A DNA stretch of 40,286 nt, taken from positions 1-40,286 of the forward strand of contig NZ_NIBU01000034.1 of the NCBI RefSeq assembly GCF_002632485.1. The letters are read 5' to 3'. A program made the position numbers and the translations under genes. Numbering within the stretch: the stretch's first letter is position 1; each line of letters begins with the position of its first letter. The notes below the pieces were generated by a model. The model did not search any database and had not been told where the DNA came from. It saw nothing but the letters and a program-made list of their open reading frames with translations. The DNA is from Xenorhabdus innexi. Its GTDB lineage: Bacteria; Pseudomonadota; Gammaproteobacteria; Enterobacterales; Enterobacteriaceae. Shown one piece after another: positions 36,010 through 40,286 of the stretch.

Positions 36010-36867
36010 ATGACAAAAGAAATGCAAACTTTGGCATTAGTTCCGCAAGGTAGTTTGGAAGGGTACATCCGTGCTTCCAATGCTTATCCTATGCTCTCTG
36101 CAGAAGAAGAGAAGGAACTGGCAGAAAGGCTGCATTACCAGGGAGATCTGGATGCAGCAAAACAGCTGATTCTGTCTCACCTGCGCTTCGTTGTTCATGT
36201 CGCTCGCAGTTATGCAGGTTATGGCTTGCCACAGGCGGATTTAATTCAGGAAGGCAATATCGGCCTGATGAAAGCAGTTCGTCGGTTTAATCCGGAAGTG
36301 GGCGTGCGTCTGGTATCTTTTGCTGTTCACTGGATTAAGGCAGAAATCCATGAATACGTACTGCGTAACTGGCGTATTGTGAAAGTTGCAACGACAAAAG
36401 CGCAGCGTAAGTTATTCTTCAATTTGCGCAAAGCTAAACAGCGTTTAGGCTGGTTCAGTCAGGATGAAGTTGATTTGGTTGCTGAAGAGTTAGGGGTAAC
36501 CAGCAAAGATGTTCTGGAAATGGAGTCACGTATGTCGGCGCAGGATATGGCATTTGATATGCCAGTGGATGATGACAGCCAGGACAATATCCCACCGGCA
36601 CCGGTACTGTATTTGCAGGATAAAGCATCCGATTTTGCAGATGGCATTGAAGAAGACAATTGGGAAAACCATGCTGCGGATAAGCTCACTGTAGCAATGG
36701 AAAAGCTGGATGAACGTAGTCAGGATATTATCCGCTCCCGTTGGTTGGATGATGACAACAAATCCACTTTGCAGGAACTGGCAGATAAATACGGTGTATC
36801 CGCTGAACGGGTTCGTCAGTTGGAAAAAAATGCCATGAAAAAGTTACGCATGGCGATTGAAGCGTAA
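36010..36867 (+). CDS. rpoH: RNA polymerase sigma factor RpoH (sigma-32)
   Basis: The heat-shock sigma factor directs RNA polymerase to chaperone and protease genes. The 285-residue protein has region 2 ([29 protein letters not shown]...), the RpoH box QRKLFFNLR that is characteristic of this sigma factor, and region 4 ([29 protein letters not shown]). In E. coli, translation is controlled by an mRNA thermosensor in the 5' coding region; conservation here is likely but not tested. It lies 206 bp downstream of ftsX, as in E. coli. Confidence 0.97.
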   Translation: MTKEMQTLALVPQGSLEGYIRASNAYPMLSAEEEKELAERLHYQGDLDAAKQLILSHLRFVVHVARSYAGYGLPQADLIQEGNIGLMKAVRRFNPEVGVRLVSFAVHWIKAEIHEYVLRNWRIVKVATTKAQRKLFFNLRKAKQRLGWFSQDEVDLVAEELGVTSKDVLEMESRMSAQDMAFDMPVDDDSQDNIPPAPVLYLQDKASDFADGIEEDNWENHAADKLTVAMEKLDERSQDIIRSRWLDDDNKSTLQELADKYGVSAERVRQLEKNAMKKLRMAIEA

Positions 36868-36938
36868 CTTAATACACAGCTAGCTGAGCATGAACGATAT
36901 ATCTTTATGCTGAATGCATGCAGCAATAGCAGATTAAA

Positions 36939-36966
36939 AGGCGATAATTGAGTTATCGCTTTTTTT
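36939..36966 (+). terminator. rpoH terminator
   Basis: GCGATAA (36941-36947) and TTATCGC (36953-36959) form a stem with a five-base loop, followed by seven T residues. Located 74 bp after the rpoH stop. Confidence 0.85.
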
Positions 36967-37120
36967 ATGCGCGTTATTTAAGTGAATTACTTATGCGTGT
37001 AGTAATCTTTCAGCTTCAGATAATGGAAACATTGATAATGACAAGATGACGATTGTTTCTGCGATTGGTCCGTTGCGGCATCTTTGGTGTTGCTGATGAG
37101 CAGTAGGAGGGGGAACTATT

Positions 37121-38278
37121 ATGAAAATTGTCATTGCTCCAGATTCATTTAAAGAAAGTTTAAGCGCAGTGCAGGTGGCCGAAGCGATAGAGCAGGGGTT
37201 TAGAGAAATCTTTCCGCAGGCCGATTACATCAAGTTACCTATGGCTGATGGTGGAGAAGGCACGGTAGAGTCAATGGTAGCAGCTACAGGAGGAAAACGG
37301 TTTACGTGTACAGTCACTGATCCTCTGGGGCAACCAGTTGAGGCGTTTTGGGGGCTACTGGGTGATGGAAAAACTGCCGTGATTGAGATGGCTGCAGCTT
37401 CGGGGCTACACTTAGTTCCACTGGCACAGCGTAACCCTCTTATCACAACAAGTTATGGCACGGGAGAGCTGATTCTGGCTGCTTTGGATCATGGTGTTCA
37501 AAAGCTGATATTGGGTATTGGTGGTAGTGCGACCAATGATGGCGGTGCGGGAATGATGCAGGCTCTTGGAGCAAATTTAATTGATGGTGATAGTCGTCCT
37601 TTGCCATTTGGCGGGGTTGCGTTAACACGGCTGGAACGCATTGACCTCGTAAATCTTGATCCAAGGATTAGGCAATTGGAAATTACAGTAGCCTGTGATG
37701 TAACTAACCCATTATGTGGTGAATCAGGAGCATCTGTGGTATTTGCACCACAGAAAGGAGCAACGCCAGAAATGATTAACATACTGGATTCAGCTTTGCT
37801 TCATTACGGAATGAAAATTAAAGCCGTAACAGGAATAAATGTGCTTGATGCTGCCGGAGCTGGTGCAGCGGGAGGAATGGGAGCCCCTTTACTCGGTTGT
37901 CTGAACGCCAAATTACAGTCAGGTGTTGAAATTGTACTTGATACCCTGAAGTTGGAAAAAACAATTCAGGATGCAGATTTAGTGATTACTGGCGAAGGAC
38001 ATATGGACAGTCAGACCATATATGGCAAAACGCCAATTGGTGTTGCACGTATCGCTAATAAATTCGGTATACCTGTTATCGCATTAGTGGGAGGAATGAG
38101 CAAAGACTATGATGTCGTGCACCAACATGGGTTGAGTGCTGTATTTTCCATTATCCCTGATGTTTGTACTATTTCAGAGGCTTTAGCTGACAGCGCTGAT
38201 AACCTACACGTATTAGCTCGTAACATTGCATCGGTCTGGAGTATGGCTGCTACAGTGAAAAAAGGGAGTGATCATTGA
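37121..38278 (+). CDS. glycerate 2-kinase (GarK/GlxK family)
   Basis: The 385-residue protein belongs to glycerate kinase type 1, which converts glycerate to 2-phosphoglycerate with ATP. Visible family segments are MKIVIAPDSFKESLSAVQVA, ADGGEGTVESMVAATGG, LGIGGSATNDGGAGMMQALG, ACDVTNPLCGESGAS, GAAGGMGAPLLG and DLVITGEGHMDSQT. Strong ribosome-binding site GTAGGAGGGGG. It stands alone between rpoH and the XRE regulator, without glyoxylate carboligase or tartronate-semialdehyde genes beside it. GarK and GlxK cannot be told apart here. Confidence 0.93.
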   Translation: MKIVIAPDSFKESLSAVQVAEAIEQGFREIFPQADYIKLPMADGGEGTVESMVAATGGKRFTCTVTDPLGQPVEAFWGLLGDGKTAVIEMAAASGLHLVPLAQRNPLITTSYGTGELILAALDHGVQKLILGIGGSATNDGGAGMMQALGANLIDGDSRPLPFGGVALTRLERIDLVNLDPRIRQLEITVACDVTNPLCGESGASVVFAPQKGATPEMINILDSALLHYGMKIKAVTGINVLDAAGAGAAGGMGAPLLGCLNAKLQSGVEIVLDTLKLEKTIQDADLVITGEGHMDSQTIYGKTPIGVARIANKFGIPVIALVGGMSKDYDVVHQHGLSAVFSIIPDVCTISEALADSADNLHVLARNIASVWSMAATVKKGSDH

Positions 38279-38304
38279 AAAAGTGGATAAAAGTTTGGGG
38301 GAGT

Positions 38305-38361
38305 CGTCAGAAGCCCACATATTTTTGAGTTTAGAGCGGGCTTGCTGGCAGGCTTCTGACG
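38305..38361 (+). other. long-loop inverted repeat after glycerate kinase
   Basis: CGTCAGAAGCC (38305-38315) and GGCTTCTGACG (38351-38361) are perfect 11-base inverted repeats, 35 bases apart. Inside, AAGCCC (38311-38316) could instead pair with GGGCTT (38338-38343), so two alternative folds exist. No T tract follows at once. It lies between the convergent glycerate kinase and XRE genes. Confidence 0.45.
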
Positions 38362-38378
38362 GGGGTGAACCGACCCAT

Positions 38379-38681
38379 CTAACAACCATTTTTTCCTATA
38401 ATTGTTTCAGCAATGGGAATGTATTGAGTATCGAGCTTATTAATCGAACCCTCTAAAGTTTTTTTTTCAAAGCAGTCTTCAAAGAACCAGGAAACCTCCG
38501 TTTCCAATTCGTTACAAATGGCAACTAAATGAGTAATATTAATTCGATTGGTTCCCCTTTCATAACGTGAAAGTTGTTGTTGGCTGATACCAATTTGTTT
38601 TGCTAAAGCAGTTGCCGTGATCCCTAACTCCTTCCTTTTTTGTTGAATTCGTTGTCCGACTAATAGGTTTGCATCTTCCAT
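38379..38681 (-). CDS. XRE-family helix-turn-helix regulator
   Basis: The 100-residue protein has a Cro/C1-type HTH at about 10-65 (RIQQKRKELGITATALAKQI, GISQQQLSRYERGTNRI, with the motif QQQLSRYERG typical of the family). A short C-terminal extension of about 35 residues follows. Size and sequence resemble the MrpJ-type regulators that accompany fimbrial operons and repress motility in Proteus and relatives, but no fimbrial gene is in the window. AAAAGGAT precedes the ATG. It is followed upstream by a long AT-rich non-coding stretch. Confidence 0.88.
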   Translation of the reverse strand: MEDANLLVGQRIQQKRKELGITATALAKQIGISQQQLSRYERGTNRINITHLVAICNELETEVSWFFEDCFEKKTLEGSINKLDTQYIPIAETIIGKNGC

Positions 38682-39970
38682 ATCTTATCCTTTTATTTCA
38701 AAATCAGTAAATTATGGCGTTATCAAGGATAATTGCCCTAGAGCTTAAAAATGACTCAGTTTTACTTTGTCATTGTGCACAACATAGGAAATACACTGAT
38801 GGATTTACCATCGTTCACGGTATACCTATTGTTACACCTGATTCGCCATTTTGTTTTCCGACCTGCGCCTTGTTTTTTAATGAAATAACCTTTTTTATTA
38901 ACGTCTTGTAAAAAACAGAACCTTTACTGAGGCAAGGTAGACACTTCCATGATGCAAACCACGTTTCCCTGTTTTGTCATTACATTGCATCTTGCTGCTA
39001 CTTTCCTCTGCAACTGATCAAAACAACTATCTGTTCTTTTCATACGACGATAAATGAACAGGTCTTTTAACGTTAACTTTGCTATTTTCATTTAAGTAAC
39101 ATACTGAATTAAAAATAAATTAATAAAAATTTAGTTAATAAAATCCAATATGTTTGTTTTTTTCAAACAAGTTGCAATTATTTTGAGTATTTTTGTTTGT
39201 TTCAGATGGTTGATGAGGTCAGAAACTAAACAAAATATATCAAACTGTAAACATAATCCTACATGGAATTACTTAAGTCAAATTTCATTACATAACAATT
39301 CATATTCCACTTAGTTAATCATAATATATGAATATTTTTTGTTATTCACATATTTAATCCCTTTCAAATAGTATTGTAGATGAAAATTTGTTAATTGCCA
39401 GAAATCCGTTGAAATTAAATTAACCAGAGTTAATCTTGCATTATCTTTCATATTCAGAATTTAATTCCGATTTTAATCTATATCCAAGATTATAAATCCT
39501 AACCGAACAGTTTGATATAAAATGTTTTGTTTTTTAACAAAATTTTACAGATTTATCTTAAATAAGTATATTTGAATATTTCATTGAGCGATTATTGCTA
39601 ATTTACAAATTTTTATTAGAAAATATTACTTATAAAAATCTTTTCCACTAAATAAGCTCTTCTTTCGTAGAAAATTCCAGTTCACTCGCACTTTTGTTCA
39701 TTTCGGATACAGCATTTTTTTTATCAATTATCCTGTGCAATTATTTGTTTTTTTAAATAAAATCAATTAATTGTATTTATTGATGTAAATCATAAACTTT
39801 TTATTCAGTTTTTCATGTTCACTTTACGTACTCCGTTACTGGATAAGTTGATTATTTAGAGCTTTTCTCATAAAACAAGCTAAAAGTAAGTGAAATACAC
39901 TAATTTCTATTTCTTCATCTGACAATGCGGATATTAATATCACTAGTGGTGTATTCTGCAATTAATGACA
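38682..39970. other. 1.3-kb AT-rich non-coding region
   Basis: No convincing gene is seen; a 65-codon frame at 38714-38911 lacks a ribosome-binding site and recognisable features. The stretch from about 39060 to 39960 is strongly AT-rich, as expected for horizontally acquired or H-NS-bound DNA. TGTTTG (39151-39156) pairs with CAAACA (39164-39169) around seven T residues. No clear IS630 terminal repeat was identified near 39970. Confidence 0.5.
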
Positions 39971-40286
39971 TCACTTTGTATTCCCACGGTAAAGCCACTT
40001 AAAAGGTTTAGCTAATACCCGGTTGTAATATTCGATATATTTTAAAATGCATGTCCGTAATATCGCTTTGCTGCTGACGGAAAGCCGCCTGAGCAAATGT
40101 CGGGAGACCAGACTGAACCAACATTCAATTTGATTTAACCAGGAAGCGTGTTTGGGGGTATAAACGAATCGGATCCGATGTGTCGGGTCTGATAGAAACT
40201 GCATGCGTGTCTCCATGGATTGAAGCGTTCCCCACTGGCCTTTCACTCCCAGTCCCTCATTAAGACCACAGGCTTCGGCAATGAAT
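39971..40286 (-). CDS. IS630-family transposase, C-terminal part (runs off window)
   Basis: The frame is open from the window edge: it begins FIAEACGLNEGLGVKGQWG and reaches the stop at 39971-39973, so it is an incomplete gene rather than one starting at the internal GTG (40246). It contains the IS630 DDE-domain end, RIRFVYTPKHASWLNQIECWF, in which the Glu is the last catalytic acidic residue, and the C-terminal AKPFKWLYRG. It marks an insertion sequence continuing to the right of the window. Confidence 0.92.
   Translation of the reverse strand, partial: FIAEACGLNEGLGVKGQWGTLQSMETRMQFLSDPTHRIRFVYTPKHASWLNQIECWFSLVSRHLLRRLSVSSKAILRTCILKYIEYYNRVLAKPFKWLYRGNTK

Noticed and set aside
38268-38456. 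62-codon plus-strand frame after glycerate kinase
   Set aside because: Starts at a GTG within the glycerate kinase end with a badly spaced ribosome-binding site and runs antisense into the XRE gene.

Overview
This window looks like the chromosome of a gamma-proteobacterium of the order Enterobacterales, most likely an insect/nematode-associated member of the Morganellaceae such as Xenorhabdus or Photorhabdus. The frd, epmA, glp, zntA and ftsYEX-rpoH proteins are strongly enterobacterial, while an NRPS-like gene with its MbtH partner, an IS630-type transposase and AT-rich spacers point to that group. The genus assignment is an inference from memory, not a search.

Layout. 1-99: 3' end of a 5S rRNA (end of an rRNA operon) and its terminator. 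172-5326: a FadR/GntR-type regulator divergent from a three-gene operon, pxpA - fused pxpB/pxpC - biotin carboxylase/BCCP fusion, closed by a palindromic terminator. 5399-7563: a TonB-dependent receptor behind a Fur-box-like site. 7596-12734: frdABCD (minus) divergent from epmA (plus), as in E. coli. 12844-24195: the glycerol-3-phosphate block, glpQ-glpT on minus and glpABC on plus. In E. coli these two operons are adjacent and divergent; here a 3.2-kb A-PCP-reductase NRPS-like gene plus mbtH sits between them. 24365-26768: gldA, yhhQ, tusA. 27593-31974: zntA, yhhN, yhhL, rsmD on minus. 32383-36867: ftsY, ftsE, ftsX, rpoH on plus. 37121-38278: glycerate kinase. 38379-40286: an XRE regulator, about 1.3 kb of AT-rich non-coding DNA and the C-terminal part of an IS630-family transposase running off the window.

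How the genes work together. Glycerophosphodiester breakdown (GlpQ), G3P import (GlpT), anaerobic G3P oxidation (GlpABC) and fumarate respiration (FrdABCD) form one anaerobic electron-transfer route; gldA and the glycerate kinase also handle C3 compounds. The Pxp/biotin operon looks like a split version of a urea-carboxylase-type lactam-opening system. ZntA has a textbook ZntR-type promoter with a 20-bp spacer. FtsY carries 14 near-perfect 17-residue repeats in its N-terminal region.

Most unusual points: the predicted glycine-activating A-T-R enzyme inserted in the glp divergon; the biotin-dependent pxp operon; the FtsY minisatellite; a TGA at codon 3 of yhhN where Trp is expected; and possible small hydrophobic-peptide and hairpin loci between tusA and zntA.
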